64,000 bases of DNA from Phoronis australis (taxonomy: Eukaryota > Phoronida > Phoronidae), in NCBI GenBank assembly GCA_002633005.1, contig NMRA01000526.1, positions 198,887-262,886 of the forward strand, given 5' to 3'. Positions within the stretch are counted from its first letter, which is position 1. Every line of letters starts with the position of its first letter. The position numbers were made by a program, and so were the translations under genes. Below the pieces are notes generated by a model. It saw only the letters and a list, made by a program, of their open reading frames with translations, did no database searches and was not told where the DNA came from. This document shows positions 62,494 through 64,000 of this stretch, one piece after another.

Positions 62494-63494
62494 TCACATA
62501 AAGTCTGCAGCAGTGGGTCTCCTGCCAGAGGGCAGCTGTCTAATCTTGTCCAACAGATGGCGCTCACTGACGCCACTAGTCCTCTCATCACTACTTTCCT
62601 CACTACTTCCTTCATAATCACTTTCACTGTCAGACATTCCAACTTTACTCTTTTGTTTCTTCTTTTTTGATTTGTGTTTCTGCTTGGATTTCTTTTTTTT
62701 CTCTTTCTTATGCTTCCGGGACTTTGTTTTATTTCTGTGTTTGTCCTTAGTAGATTTTTCGATAAAAAGTTCACTGGACATGTACGTCTGAACAACATCA
62801 GAGATGGGCTCATCTGAAAAAGAGATGTTAAAATAGGAAGAGAATTTATGAGATTGCCAGACGCGCACTGCAGACGGGAGCTATGGGCTTAGTCAACCAA
62901 CTTGAATCCCAATTTGCAACGCACAGCTTTTGTCTAAGCCTAATGGACCACAAGGTATTCCATCACGAGGCAATGAGGCAAATATCCATCTCGCTTGAGG
63001 ACAAAGGCAAATATCCAGTCCTTTTTCCTCACAACCCCAAAAACTTGGTGTTTGCTGGTAGCCCATACGGCGCTATGAGCTCAACATATTGGCATTCAAG
63101 TTTGGTGGTAAGCACATCGGTCACTGTCTCTGATAAGCTTAAACGTACTGTTAGAAACTTTATAAACAATATAATGGAACATGCTACATTTTAAAATCAC
63201 AATGGACTTTCCAGTACATAGTAAATTAACTAATAAGGCCCAAACACTAACATTTCCCTTGGAGTACCATACTGTAAGTTGTCGACATAAGGGATTTTTT
63301 TAATCCTGACAGAATTTCCACTGAATGTTTTAAAACAGAACATGCTTTATACAAGACAAATCGGGGATTCTCACCCATTGCCTTGCTGTCAGCTGGAGGA
63401 AGGCTCGGTCCATAGATGTCGTCATCGATCTCTACTGACCTTTGACCTTTAGGCCAATCAAATGAGTGTGGTGTGCCTGACTGTTCACTGCCAT
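62494..63494 (-). CDS. Last two exons of a lysine-rich, probably nuclear protein
   Basis: Exon 63375-63494 (acceptor AAATCACCAG, donor GTGAGAAT) reads GSEQSGTPHSFDWPKGQ and VEIDDDIYGPSLPPADSKAM. It joins in phase 1 to exon 62494-62813 (acceptor CTCTTTTTCAG): DEPISDVVQTYMSSELFIEK, a long Lys-rich tract (KHKKEKKKKSKQKHKSKKKK), SDSESDYEGSSEESSDE, then HLLDKIRQLPSGRRPTAADF and stop. The basic tract next to an acidic Ser-rich tract is typical of nuclear RNA- or chromatin-associated proteins, so nuclear location is inferred. I do not recognise the gene. Upstream exons lie to the right, possibly beyond the window. This and uridine phosphorylase are the most host-like genes here. Confidence 0.75.
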
Positions 63495-64000
63495 CTGGTG
63501 ATTTACAATGAGAAAAATTCAACAATGTTACTTTATAACCAACACTTGAGTAACTGACATTTTTGAGACCCATTTTCAAAATAATCCTTGATGACCAAAG
63601 AAATGTGCATAGCACACGATCATAATGCCTGAACTGTGCAGTCATATGAGCTTGTTTTTATTTTGCAAAAAATCATTGTTTAATGAAAGATAATGATTAA
63701 AAACTAGACTGTATTTCTGCTGGATAGTTTCACAGACAATTACTCGTGTTCTCTGAACAATTTTCCATCATCAGGTATACAGTTATGGAGTAAATTGCCA
63801 ATAAACATGACAAACAAATACATTAAAACAGCAAGTTAGTTAACTAAGGGCTTCCACCATCTTGTGAAAGATAATGCAGCAACATTCGCAAAATTTGCAC
63901 GCAACTTGGTAACGTGTGGGATTAACAATCGAGGATTTCTACCTCACGAACTTGACTGTCGGATAAACGACTTCCACTTTTTACCAAGTGTTGTAGCATT
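63495..64000. other. No supported gene; intron or upstream of the lysine-rich gene
   Basis: No further exon of the lysine-rich gene was recognised before the window end. Confidence 0.5.

Overview
The window is animal nuclear DNA: AT-rich, dominated by introns and transposons, with GT..AG splice sites on both strands and no bacterial gene organisation. The mix of piggyBac, ISL2EU/THAP, SWIM and YqaJ elements, BEL/Pao and Ty3/gypsy remnants, and short-exon genes suggests an invertebrate metazoan, probably marine. I cannot fix the phylum. It is a draft assembly: one 744-base gap (16084-16827) and four single-n contig joins (13305, 33338, 51520, 54013), some with visible duplication or loss.

Left third (3.6-15.5 kb, + strand): a uridine phosphorylase gene, six exons visible. 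The exon starting at 5856 is preceded by six more copies of its own splice acceptor and first codons, a 56-bp minisatellite made from an exon boundary. The exon for the QGR and EME substrate-site motifs is not found; it should lie in the interval holding a 294-bp tandem array and the join at 13305.

Middle (17-39 kb): decayed piggyBac copies around one apparently intact element (22960-25592, TTAA duplications, 612-aa transposase), fragments of gypsy gag, THAP and SWIM genes, and a repeat family shared by 13.8, 21.1 and 35.2 kb. Two spliced minus-strand genes stand out. One (25714-26913) encodes a complete 204-aa protein with an RPA-like OB-fold. The other (32677-34455) encodes two C2H2 fingers and an FGKYCGKTFKWLLEN-type segment. 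A 679-bp inverted-repeat element lies at 29030-29708.

Right part (39-58 kb, mostly minus strand): a YqaJ-like nuclease exon; a diverged second copy of the OB-fold gene whose last intron has grown from 199 bp to about 6.2 kb and contains exons of a DUF7869-type gene; a BEL/Pao C-terminal fragment; and a tandem array (50548-55290) of about 1.54-kb units joining part of an ISL2EU transposase to part of a DUF7869 gene. A truncated sibling of the intact piggyBac is at 56973-57940.

Right edge: a broken C2H2 zinc-finger exon (58.6-59.1 kb) and the last two exons of a lysine-rich host-type gene (62494-63494). Apart from uridine phosphorylase and perhaps the lysine-rich, OB-fold and zinc-finger genes, nearly all coding signal is transposon-derived.
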